Of a stretch of 64,000 bases of DNA, positions 17,253-29,111 are shown piece after piece (the first letter of the stretch is position 1; each line of letters opens with the position of its first letter). The stretch is taken from assembly GCF_026898135.2 (NCBI RefSeq), contig NZ_CP114035.2:1653501-1717500 (forward strand). Reading direction: 5' to 3'. Below the pieces are notes generated by a model. It saw nothing but the letters and a program-made list of their open reading frames with translations. It was not told the origin of the DNA and searched no databases. The stretch comes from Pseudomonas fortuita. Its GTDB lineage: Bacteria > Pseudomonadota > Gammaproteobacteria > Pseudomonadales > Pseudomonadaceae. Made by a program: the position numbers and the translations under genes.

Positions 17253-19648
17253 CCAGCAGGGAGAGCATTACCATGCACCCGCACCACCAGGACAAGGCCA
17301 CGCTGCTTGAGCGCCTGATCTTCAACAACCGCCCCGTGGTCATCGCCCTGTGTGTGCTGGTGAGCATTTTCCTGTTCTGGCAGGCGACGCAGATTCGCCC
17401 GTCCACCAGTTTCGAGAAGATGATCCCGCTGCAGCACCCGTTCATCGAGCAGATGATGGAGCACCGCAACGACCTTGCCAACCTGGGTAACACCGTGCGC
17501 ATTTCGGTGGAGGCGGTGAATGGCGACATCTTCGACAAGGACTACATGGAGACCCTGCGCCAGGTCCATGACGAGGTGTTCTACATCCCCGGCGTCGACC
17601 GTGCCGGGCTGAAGTCACTGTGGAGCCCCAGCGTGCGCTGGAGCGAGGTAACCGAGGAGGGCTTTTCCGGTGGCGAGGTGATCCCCAACACCTACAACGG
17701 TTCGCAGGACAGCCTCGACACCCTGCGCGACAACGTGCTCAAGTCCGGCCAGGTGGGGCGCCTGGTGGGTAACAACTTCAAGTCGAGCATCGTCGACGTG
17801 CCGCTGCTGGAGAGCTACCCCGACCCGCAGGACCCAGGCAAGCAGGTGAAGCTGGACTACCAGCAGTTCTCGCACCTGCTGGAAGAGAAGATCCGCGACA
17901 AGTTCCAGGCGCAGAACCCCAATGTGAAAATCCACATTGTCGGCTTCGCCAAGAAGGTCGGTGACCTGATCGATGGCCTGGTGATGGTGGCGATGTTCTT
18001 CGGCGTCGCCCTGGCCATTACCTGGGTGCTGTTGTACTGGTTCACCTGGTGCATACGCAGCACCATCGCCGTGCTCATCACTACCCTGGTGGCGGTGGTC
18101 TGGCAGCTGGGGCTGATGCATGCGGTGGGCTTTGGGCTGGACCCATACTCGATGCTGGTGCCGTTCCTGATCTTCGCCATCGGCATTTCCCACGGGGTGC
18201 AGAAGATCAACGGCATCGCCTTGCAGTCGAGTGACGCCGACAACGCCCTCACGGCGGCCCGGCGCACCTTCCGCCAGCTGTTCCTGCCGGGGATGATCGC
18301 CATCCTTGCCGACGCGGTGGGCTTCATCACTCTGTTGATCATCGATATCGGGGTGATTCGCGAATTGGCCATCGGCGCCTCCATCGGTGTGGCGGTGATC
18401 GTGTTCACCAACCTGATCCTGCTGCCAGTGGCCATTTCCTATGTCGGCATCAGCAAGAAGGCCATCGAGCGCAGCAAGAAGGACGCGACCCGCGAGCACC
18501 CCTTCTGGCGCCTGCTATCGAATTTTGCCAGTGCCAAGGTGGCGCCGGTGTCTGTCACCCTGGCGCTGGTCGCCTTCGCCGGTGGGCTGTGGTACAGCCA
18601 GAACCTGAAGATCGGCGACCTCGACCAGGGCGCGCCGGAGCTGCGCCCTGACTCGCGCTACAACCAGGACAACAGCTTCATCATCAGCAACTACTCGACC
18701 AGCTCCGACGTGCTGGTGATCATGGTCAAAACCCCGCCCGAGCAGTGCTCGGTCCACGCGACCATGGCGCCTATCGACGAGCTGATGTGGACCATGCAGA
18801 ACACCCCGGGTGTGCAGTCGGCGATTTCCCTGGTGACCGTGTCCAAGCAGGTGATCAAGGGCATGAACGAGGGCAGCCTGAAATGGGAAACCCTGTCGCG
18901 TAACCCGGACATCCTCAACAACTCCATCGCCCGTGCCGACGGCCTGTACAACGGTGACTGCTCGCTGGCGCCGGTGCTGGTGTTTCTCAACGACCACAAG
19001 GCCGAGACCCTGGAGCGGGTGACCGCCGTGGCCAAGGCGTTTGCCGACAGCCACAACAAGGAAGGCCTGCAGTTCCTGCTGGCGGCGGGCAACGCCGGGA
19101 TCGAGGCGGCGACCAACGAAGTGATCAAGTCGGCCGAGCTGACCATCCTGATCCTGGTGTACATCTGTGTGGCGGTGATGTGCCTGATCACCTTCCGCTC
19201 GTTCGCCGCCACCCTGTGCATCGTCCTGCCGCTGGTACTGACCTCGGTGCTGGGCAATGCACTGATGGCCTACATGGGCATCGGGGTGAAGGTAGCGACC
19301 TTGCCGGTGGTGGCGCTGGGTGTGGGGATTGGCGTGGATTACGGCATCTACATCTACAGCCGGCTGGAAAGCTTCCTGCGTGCCGGGTTGCCGTTGCAGG
19401 AAGCCTATTACCAGACCCTGCGTTCGACGGGTAAAGCCGTGTTGTTCACTGGTTTGTGCCTGGCCATCGGCGTGTGCACCTGGATCTTCTCGGCAATCAA
19501 GTTCCAGGCCGACATGGGGTTGATGCTGACCTTCATGCTGCTGTGGAACATGTTTGGCGCGCTGTGGCTGCTGCCGGCGCTGGCACGGTTCCTGATCAAG
19601 CCGGAGAAGATGGTGGGCAAGGAAGGTGGGTCCATTTTCGCCCATTGA
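17249..19648 (+). CDS. RND superfamily (MMPL/HAE2-type) exporter
   Basis: 799 residues with about 12 transmembrane helices in two homologous halves: one near residues 30-50, a five-helix block about 235-390, one near 430, and a second five-helix block about 635-785. Large extra-cytoplasmic loops lie between. GIGVDYGIY in the second half is a typical family helix. Such proteins export lipids, hopanoids or other hydrophobic compounds, or occasionally act as sensors; cargo is unknown here. ATG 17249 overlaps the YCF48 stop; an internal ATG at 17273 is a possible alternative start. Confidence 0.85.
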   Translation: MTSRESITMHPHHQDKATLLERLIFNNRPVVIALCVLVSIFLFWQATQIRPSTSFEKMIPLQHPFIEQMMEHRNDLANLGNTVRISVEAVNGDIFDKDYMETLRQVHDEVFYIPGVDRAGLKSLWSPSVRWSEVTEEGFSGGEVIPNTYNGSQDSLDTLRDNVLKSGQVGRLVGNNFKSSIVDVPLLESYPDPQDPGKQVKLDYQQFSHLLEEKIRDKFQAQNPNVKIHIVGFAKKVGDLIDGLVMVAMFFGVALAITWVLLYWFTWCIRSTIAVLITTLVAVVWQLGLMHAVGFGLDPYSMLVPFLIFAIGISHGVQKINGIALQSSDADNALTAARRTFRQLFLPGMIAILADAVGFITLLIIDIGVIRELAIGASIGVAVIVFTNLILLPVAISYVGISKKAIERSKKDATREHPFWRLLSNFASAKVAPVSVTLALVAFAGGLWYSQNLKIGDLDQGAPELRPDSRYNQDNSFIISNYSTSSDVLVIMVKTPPEQCSVHATMAPIDELMWTMQNTPGVQSAISLVTVSKQVIKGMNEGSLKWETLSRNPDILNNSIARADGLYNGDCSLAPVLVFLNDHKAETLERVTAVAKAFADSHNKEGLQFLLAAGNAGIEAATNEVIKSAELTILILVYICVAVMCLITFRSFAATLCIVLPLVLTSVLGNALMAYMGIGVKVATLPVVALGVGIGVDYGIYIYSRLESFLRAGLPLQEAYYQTLRSTGKAVLFTGLCLAIGVCTWIFSAIKFQADMGLMLTFMLLWNMFGALWLLPALARFLIKPEKMVGKEGGSIFAH

Positions 19649-19654
19649 ATCGCA

Positions 19655-19760
19655 AGGGGCCGCTTTGCGGCCCATTCGCAGCACAAGGCTGCTCCTGCAA
19701 GGGTTACGCGATCCCCTGTAGAAGCAGCCTTGTGCTGCGAATGGGCTGCAAATCAGCCCC
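19655..19760. repeat. REP-like inverted repeat
   Basis: CATTCGCAGCACAAGGCTGCT (19673) faces AGCAGCCTTGTGCTGCGAATG (19723), flanked by GGGGCCGCTTTGCGGCCC and GGGCTGCAAATCAGCCCC hairpins. A variant of the REP family with different arms, separating the exporter from the next gene. Confidence 0.75.
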
Positions 19761-19798
19761 AGGGTTATAATGCCGCCATATTTCCCACAGGTACCCCC

Positions 19799-20089
19799 AT
19801 GTCCCCCCTCGCCACCGCCCTGCAGTCCTGCGACATGCTCCTGATCGACGGCCTGCACGCCTTCGATTTCACCGCCGACGCATCCGGCCTCACCGTCGAA
19901 TGCATGGACGGCCGCCAGCTGCGCCGCTGGTCCTTCACCCCTGATCAGGTCGCCGCCGCTATCGCCACCGGTGATGAATGGCAACTCAACGATGCCAACG
20001 GCGAGCATCGGCTAGTCTGTATGAGTGCCTTTCGCGCCCCGGATGAAGACCAAGATGAACCGGATCTGGACGAACCTGCTGACCGCTAG
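19799..20089 (+). CDS. DUF5629-like small protein
   Basis: 96 residues beginning MSPLATALQSCDMLLIDGLH. ECMDGRQLRRWSFTPDQVAAA and DEWQL give a compact domain that I match, tentatively, to the Pseudomonas DUF5629 family. The C-terminus is strongly acidic (DEDQDEPDLDEPADR). The ATG at 19799 has CAGG upstream. The 3' end overlaps the start of the lactonase gene by 35 bases or more, suggesting translational coupling. No known function. Confidence 0.65.
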   Translation: MSPLATALQSCDMLLIDGLHAFDFTADASGLTVECMDGRQLRRWSFTPDQVAAAIATGDEWQLNDANGEHRLVCMSAFRAPDEDQDEPDLDEPADR

Positions 20090-21185
20090 CCTGATGAGCC
20101 TGACAATCCACGCCCACGCCGCTACCTTGCTGGTGGGCAGTTACACCGATGGTGCCAGCCAAGGCATCTACCGCTATCAATTCGACGACAAGGTCGGCCA
20201 TATTGACCCCACGCCCTTGCAGGTGGTGAAGAGCGTCAGCCCTTCGTGGCTGGTGTTGTCCGCCGACCAGCGTCAGCTGTTCGCGGTGAATGAAACCCCG
20301 CAGGGCCATGCCAGCAGTTTCAGCATCAGCAGCAAAGGCGAAATCAAGCCGCTCAACCAGGTGGCCACCGAGGGCGACGAGCCAACCCACGCCAGCATCA
20401 GCCGTGACCAGCGCTACCTGTTCGTGGCCAACTATGCGGTCAAGCCCGACCCCGGTGGCAGCCTGGTGGTGATTCCGGTGGCCAGGGACGGCAAGCTCAA
20501 GCCCGTGGTGCAGCAGGCCCGACACCAGGCCAGCGGGGTAAACCCTGAGCGCCAGGCCGGTGCCCATGTGCATTCGCTGGTGCTGTCGCCTGATGGCCAG
20601 CACCTGTATGCCAGCGACCTGGGTGCCGACAAGGTGTTCATCTACCGGTACGACGGCGCCAGTGCGGACCACCCGCTGACAGCGGCGATACCGGCGTCCG
20701 TGGCTTTGCCGCCGGGCAGCGGGCCGCGTCACCTGCTGTTCGATGCCAAAGGCCGCCATGCCTACCTCACCCTGGAAATGAACGCCGAGGTGGTGATGTT
20801 CGATGTGCAGGACGGCAACCTGGTCGAACGCCAGCGCTTGCCCCTGACCGAGCACCAGGAGGCAGCAGCCAAGGCTGCGGGTGGCTTGCACCTGTCGGCG
20901 GACGGGCGTTTCCTGTACGTGAGCAACCGCGGCACGGCTAACGAGATTGTGGTGTTTGGCGTGAGCAAGGACGATGGCCAGTTGACCTTCCTGCAGCGTC
21001 GTTCGGTGGAAGGCGATCACCCCAGGGAATTTGCCCTGGACCCGAGTGACAACTTCCTGCTGGTGGCCAACCAGAAGAGCAACCAGATCGTGGTGATGCG
21101 TCGCGATCCGCGCAGCGGCAAGCTGCTGGAGACGGTGCAGACGCTGCAGCAGGATGCACCCTCGGACCTCAAGTTCATCGAGTGA
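20055..21185 (+). CDS. Exported lactonase family (6-phosphogluconolactonase-like) beta-propeller
   Basis: 376 residues from ATG 20055, 380 from the alternative ATG at 20043; neither has a clear ribosome site, consistent with coupling to the upstream overlapping gene. A signal peptide ending HAHAA precedes seven-bladed lactonase-fold repeats: LLVGSYTDGASQGIYRY, LSPDGQHLYASDLGADKV, HLSADGRFLYVSNRG and HPREFALDPSDNFLLVANQ. Because it is exported, its substrate is unlikely to be cytosolic 6-phosphogluconolactone; a periplasmic sugar lactone is more plausible. Confidence 0.8.
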   Translation: MNRIWTNLLTASLMSLTIHAHAATLLVGSYTDGASQGIYRYQFDDKVGHIDPTPLQVVKSVSPSWLVLSADQRQLFAVNETPQGHASSFSISSKGEIKPLNQVATEGDEPTHASISRDQRYLFVANYAVKPDPGGSLVVIPVARDGKLKPVVQQARHQASGVNPERQAGAHVHSLVLSPDGQHLYASDLGADKVFIYRYDGASADHPLTAAIPASVALPPGSGPRHLLFDAKGRHAYLTLEMNAEVVMFDVQDGNLVERQRLPLTEHQEAAAKAAGGLHLSADGRFLYVSNRGTANEIVVFGVSKDDGQLTFLQRRSVEGDHPREFALDPSDNFLLVANQKSNQIVVMRRDPRSGKLLETVQTLQQDAPSDLKFIE

Positions 21186-21209
21186 TATCGATTGGCGTGA
21201 TAATCGATA
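21186..21209. other. Inverted repeat TATCGAT-N10-ATCGATA
   Basis: A perfect 7-base inverted repeat with a 10-base spacer directly after the lactonase stop codon. It could be a protein-binding site upstream of the small secreted protein gene, or a weak hairpin. No regulator is identified. Confidence 0.35.
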
Positions 21210-21249
21210 CTGGCGCAATGAATTTTTGCGTGCGGCCTCGGCGGCGTAA

Positions 21250-21284
21250 GTTTGACCCAAGGCCCAAGCGGGCCACCGTCAAAC
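21250..21284 (+). promoter_or_regulatory. Hairpin in the leader of the small secreted protein gene
   Basis: GTTTGAC (21250-21256) pairs with GTCAAAC (21278-21284), and inside it GGCCC pairs with GGGCC around an AAGC loop. The structure ends 23 bases before the start codon at 21308 and just ahead of its GAGGT ribosome site. There is no T tract, so a terminator is unlikely. Confidence 0.45.
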
Positions 21285-21307
21285 CACCGCCGTCGAGGTC
21301 AGCCCAG

Positions 21308-21487
21308 ATGAACTTCAATCTCTTCCCGGTTATTGCCGCATCCGCCATTTCCGCATCGGTCGTACTGCCGGCGCATGCCCATGCCGACAGCAGCGGCAAG
21401 GCCTCTGCCACCCACAGCTACACCGAGCAGTACCTGCGCCAGAGTGCCAACTTCCATGCGGCCTTGAGTGCCAAGCAGCACCACTGA
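21308..21487 (+). CDS. Small exported protein (59 residues), function unknown
   Basis: The ATG at 21308 follows GAGGT. Residues 1-27 are a clear signal peptide (FNLFPVIAASAISASVVLP then AHAHA), leaving a mature peptide of about 30 residues rich in Ser, His and Ala, ending SAKQHH. No Cys. The first in-frame ATG upstream (21182) would place a basic, non-leader segment before the signal peptide and is rejected. Unknown family; probably periplasmic. Confidence 0.6.
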   Translation: MNFNLFPVIAASAISASVVLPAHAHADSSGKASATHSYTEQYLRQSANFHAALSAKQHH

Positions 21488-21500
21488 GCCAGCCTGCTGC

Positions 21501-21630
21501 GGCCCCTGTGGGAGCGGCCTTGTGTCGCGAAAGGGGCGCACAGCGCCCCCAGGATTTGAGCGGTTTACTCTAAGAATGCTGGGGCCGCTGTGCGGCCCTT
21601 TCGCGACACAAGGCCGCTCCCACAGGGGAC
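21501..21630. repeat. REP inverted pair
   Basis: CCCTGTGGGAGCGGCCTTGTGTCGCGAAAGGG and its near-exact complement at 21598-21628 face each other. GCGCACAGCGCCCCC and GGGGCCGCTGTGCGG form inner hairpins. It lies between convergent genes and may terminate both. Confidence 0.85.
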
Positions 21631-21650
21631 CGTGTAAAGCTGAGAGCTGT

Positions 21651-22240
21651 TCATTTGGCCATGACTGACCTGAACAGCTCCGAAGCCAGCCACCCCTCCA
21701 GCCAGCTCCGCACCCGCGGATAAGCCGCCTCGGCGAACCACTGCGGTTCGACCCCGGCAAACTGGCGCATCAGGGGTAGCAACGCGGCATCGGCAATGCT
21801 CGGGTGGTCGGCCAGCAGGTAGGGCCGGCCGGCCAGCAGGCCTTCGAGCTCCGCCAGCCAGGCCTCGGCCTGCTGGCGGTAATGCTCGCGGGAATGCTGC
21901 GGGTAACGCTCGGCATACTTGTACAGGTTCACCTGGGCCTTGAACGTGCTGTCGTTGCGCGCAATCAGCGCTTCAGCCTGCTGCGCCGCCGCAGGGTCAG
22001 CCTGTAGCTGCCAGTCCTGCGGGTCGTTTTGCGTCAGCGCCCAGCGCATGATGTCCAGGCTTTCTTCCAGTACCCCGGCACCGGTATCCAGCACCGGTAC
22101 CGTGCCCTTGGGCGACAAGGCCAGCAGTGCTGCCAGCTTGTTCTTCATCGCCACCTCACAGATTTCCACCGCGCACCCGGCATAGCGCAAGGCCAGGCGC
22201 GCGCGCATGGCCCAGGGGCAGCGGCGGAACGAGTAGAGGA

Positions 22241-22250
<10 letters not shown>
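21651..22250 (-). CDS. Glutathione S-transferase family protein
   Basis: 199 residues. The N-terminal thioredoxin-like domain starts MRVILYSFRRCPWAMRARLA; C11 in CPWA is in the position of the catalytic Cys of omega/GrxB-type GSTs. GTVPVLDTG has the cis-proline, and EESLDIMRW the glutathione gamma-glutamyl contact. The C-terminal half is all-helical, with SIADAALLPLMRQ. Likely a glutathione-dependent reductase or transferase. It overlaps the 3' end of sbcC by 10 bp and is the last gene of the sbcD-sbcC-gst operon. Confidence 0.85.
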
Positions 22251-25881
<3,631 letters not shown>

Positions 25882-25885
<4 letters not shown>

Positions 25886-27120
25886 GGCTGCTCCTCTTCA
25901 TGCTGCACGTCCTGCAACAGCAGGGCAAAGTCGGCCAGCGCCTGCTCATCTGCGGGGTTGCCATAAGCCTGCTCCCAGGCGCGGCTGAACAGGTCCTGCG
26001 GGGTCATCTGGGAAAGCTCGACAAAGGCCAGGTCATCGTCTTCGGCGTTATTGCGGCCGGCGTATTCGGCGCTGATGCGGATCAGCCGCACTGCCTTGCC
26101 TTCCAACGCCGTTTCAATCTGCTGGCGCAGGTCGGGTTGCGGCTCGTCCAGTATCACCCGCACCTCCAGCCAGGGCTGGCGGTTGGGGTCTTCGAGCAGG
26201 TCGATCACGGGCAGGTCGGCCAGTTGTTGCAGCAGTTCGCCGAGCGGCGCCGGGCCGACCCGTTGCAGGGCCACCGCGCGCGGTACCGGGCGCGGTTCGA
26301 CGCTGACCAGGTCGGTGCCGTCCAGCTCCACTTCCAGCACCTGGTGCGGGTAGTTGATTTCGGCGAACGACAGCGGGATCGGCGAGCCGCTGTAGCGGAG
26401 GCGTTCTTCGCGGTTGACCTTCTGCGGCTTGTGCAGGTGGCCCAGGGCGACATAGCTGATGGCCTTGTCGAACAGCTTGGCCGGCAGTGCCTCGGCGTTG
26501 CCGATGATCAGGCTGCGCTCCGAGTCCTCCGACACCGAGCCACCGGCCATGTGCGCATGGCTGATGGCGATCAGCGCCTGGTCTTTCTTGCGCTTTTTCT
26601 GCGCGGCGGCGATCAGTTGCTGGTGCACCTGGGTGATGCCTTGCAGATAGTCGTCGCCCAGGTTCGGGCCGGTGACCTCGGCCGGGCGCAGGAAGGGCAG
26701 GGCCAGGCACCAGGCGGCGACCTTGCCGCGGCCGTTGGTCAACGGGATCAACAGGCGCTCGGCATCCAGCTGGCCTTCATCCAGCCAGTGCACACGGCCC
26801 AGGGCATGGGTGCGCAGACGGCGCATCAATGCGGCGGGCAGCTCGATGCGCGAGCCGGAGTCGTGGTTGCCGGCGATCATCACGATGTCCAGCTTGGGCT
26901 GTTGCTCATGGGCCTGGACGATGAAGTCGTAGAGGCGCTCCTGGGCTTTGACCGGCGGGTTGACCGTGTCGAAGATGTCGCCGGCAATCAGCAGCGCATC
27001 CGGCTGGCGCAGGCGCAGCTGGCCGAGCAGCCAGTCGAGGAAGCAGGCGTGTTCGAAGTCGCGTTCCTGGCCGTGCAGGCTTTGGCCCAGGTGCCAGTCG
27101 GAGGTATGAAACAGACGCAT
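25882..27120 (-). CDS. sbcD: Exonuclease subunit SbcD (Mre11-like nuclease)
   Basis: 412 residues. Mn-dependent phosphoesterase motifs are in order: FHTSDWHLG (D8, H10), LIAGDIFD (D48), IAGNHDSG (N85, H86) and later ISHAHM and YVALGHLH histidines. The start is set at 27120, the family-standard MRLFHTSDWH; a longer frame back to 27249 runs into the palindromic element and is not protein-like. First gene of the sbcD-sbcC-gst operon. Confidence 0.95.
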
Positions 27121-27217
27121 GGATGACCTGTTGGTGTCGAGTCGGGCAAGCGGGGAAAGGGCGGTATGGTAACCCAAGGATGGGGTTGAGAGGTGTCTGC
27201 CTGGAGATGTTTGGCGG

Positions 27218-27477
27218 CTGTGAGATCGAGCGCCGCCCGCGCGGCGCATCGCGAGCTGCTACGTTTGTTTCGGGCCAGTAACGTCTGTGACAGGCGCGCG
27301 CGCCCCCCTTGTCCATACGACGCAATACCGAGACATGCGCCAAAGCGTTCGCGCGCAATTCCCCCAGGAATAACTGGCCCGAAACAAACGTAGGAGCGAG
27401 CGCAGCTCGCGATGCGCCGCGCGGGCGGCGCTCGATCTCACAGGCGCTGAAAACCTTGTGGCGAACACCTGGTGGCC
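27218..27477. repeat. Large palindromic element, copy A
   Basis: Left arm 27218-27281 and right arm 27370-27443 are inverted copies (CTGTGAGATCGAGCGCCGCC ... CGGGCCAGTAA against its complement), the right arm carrying about 9 extra bases (GAGCGAGCG). A spacer of about 88 bases separates them, and a 3' tail (GGCGCTGAAAA...CACCTGGTGGCC) reaches the batD stop codon. The whole unit, including the tail, is homologous to the element at 60713-60980. It fills the sbcD-batD gap; no gene is seen here. Confidence 0.8.
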
Positions 27478-29111
27478 TACTTGGGATAAAGCGGCGGCAA
27501 GCTGCCGTTGTCACCCGTCGGCAGCAGCACCTGCTCAGCCGGCGGAATGGTGCCAATCGCCCGCCATAAATCCTCACCCTGCCAATACTGGCCACTCTCG
27601 CTATACAACGCCCCGTTCAACCCATCCAGCGCATCCGACAACGGCACGAAGCGCGCGGCCATCTCGGCCAGGGTTTCCGGTTGTTGCCGGGCCCACGCAT
27701 CCAGCGCCTGGCGCGTGGCCTGGGGGTCGTTGGCCTGGCACGCACGCTTGAGGTCGTCCAGCAAGGTACGTGGGCTTGGCCCGTTCTGCGCCGCGCGCAG
27801 CACCGCAGGCCGCGAGCGGGCGCGCCACCACAGGGCAAAGCCCAGCACGGTGGTCAGGGCGAACACCAGTGTGGCCAGTTGCCAAGGCCACAGCAGGGTG
27901 CTGGCGCTGCTGTTGTCGCCCACAGGGGTGTCTGCGCTTAGCGCCGGGTTGTCCTGCACATTCAGGGTGCGCGCCGGCAGGCTGCTGTGTTCCAGATGGT
28001 CTTCGCGGGTGTTCCACCAGGCCACTTCCAGCGCCGGCAAGGTCAGCGTACCGGCGTGAGTCGGCACCAGGGCTTCGCGTTCTTCGCGGTTGGCGGTCAT
28101 GCCGCGCTCGCTGATTTCGTTGCGCAGCAGCGGTTGGTCAGGGTAGCGGCGCAAGCCGATGATCTCTGTGGCGGGCAGCGGCGGCAGTTGGGTGCTGGAC
28201 AAGCCCTCGGCACGCAAGGTGATGTTGCGCGTCAGCGAGTCGCCAATCTGCACCTGCTGGCTGCCCGGGTCGGGGTTCCAGTGCTCTTCCAGGGTCAGGC
28301 TGCGGGCTGGCAACCATGGTACGCCAGCGGGCCAGGCCGCGGGAATCGGCCGCACGGTGAGGCGCAAGGGCAGCGAACTGACCTGCACCTGGCGGCCGGC
28401 GCGCGCCGTGCCATTGGCTTGTGGCGCTTCGTCGTTGCTGGCGGCGGCAGTGGCGGTAAAGGTCAGTGAGGGAATATCGAGGCTGCCACTTTGCTGCGCG
28501 TACACCGCATAGCGGGTTTCGATCACGCCATGACGCACGCCGTTGATTTCCTTTTCATACGTGCGCGATTCGCCTAGTGGCTCGACCTTGGCGTTCTCCA
28601 GTTGCAGCGGGCTGAGGCTGCTGTCGTCGTACAGCGCCACCGAATGGTAGATGCGCAGGGTCAGCACAGCCTGGGCCTGGACGTAGACGTCGTTGCTGTC
28701 CAGGGTCGCTTCGATGAACACTTGCGAGGCGCTGTCCTGGCGGCTGGCATCGGCTTGCAGCACTTGCAGTTCGATGGCCTGGCTGTGCGACTGGCCCAGT
28801 TGCAGCTCGGGAATGCGCAGGCTGCCGCTGCGCCGTGGCAGCAGGGTGATGATCCAGCGGGTACTGGCGCGGGTTTCACCGTCCAGGGTGTGCAGGCTGT
28901 TCAGCTGGCGCGTGCCGCGCACTTCAAAGTCACCTTCCAGGGCGCGCAGGTCGGGCTTGCCGAACTCGGTGACGTCCTGGCTTTCCAGGGTCAGCTCCAG
29001 GCTCTCGCCGGCTTCCAGGCGGGTGCGGTCAACGCTGGCTTGCAGCAGCGGCTCGGCCTGGGCCAGCACGGCCCATACCAGGGTGAGCAGAAAGACGCCG
29101 AAGCGACTCAT
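27477..29111 (-). CDS. batD: BatD family protein (aerotolerance operon)
   Basis: 544 residues. Signal peptide about 1-19 (ending AQAEP). The long extra-cytoplasmic part has immunoglobulin-like strands with the VDRTRLEAGESLELTLES opening typical of BatD, then a single transmembrane helix near residues 405-425 and a cytoplasmic tail. BatD is thought to act with the BatA/BatB von Willebrand proteins in the inner membrane; its biochemical role is not established. ATGA overlap with the batB/C stop. Last gene of the moxR-bat operon; its stop abuts palindromic element A. Confidence 0.85.
   Translation of the reverse strand: MSRFGVFLLTLVWAVLAQAEPLLQASVDRTRLEAGESLELTLESQDVTEFGKPDLRALEGDFEVRGTRQLNSLHTLDGETRASTRWIITLLPRRSGSLRIPELQLGQSHSQAIELQVLQADASRQDSASQVFIEATLDSNDVYVQAQAVLTLRIYHSVALYDDSSLSPLQLENAKVEPLGESRTYEKEINGVRHGVIETRYAVYAQQSGSLDIPSLTFTATAAASNDEAPQANGTARAGRQVQVSSLPLRLTVRPIPAAWPAGVPWLPARSLTLEEHWNPDPGSQQVQIGDSLTRNITLRAEGLSSTQLPPLPATEIIGLRRYPDQPLLRNEISERGMTANREEREALVPTHAGTLTLPALEVAWWNTREDHLEHSSLPARTLNVQDNPALSADTPVGDNSSASTLLWPWQLATLVFALTTVLGFALWWRARSRPAVLRAAQNGPSPRTLLDDLKRACQANDPQATRQALDAWARQQPETLAEMAARFVPLSDALDGLNGALYSESGQYWQGEDLWRAIGTIPPAEQVLLPTGDNGSLPPLYPK

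Noticed and set aside
27259..27468. Short frames within the palindromic element on both strands
   Set aside because: Near-identical frames recur in copy B because the DNA is repeated; composition is not protein-like and no ribosome site is present.
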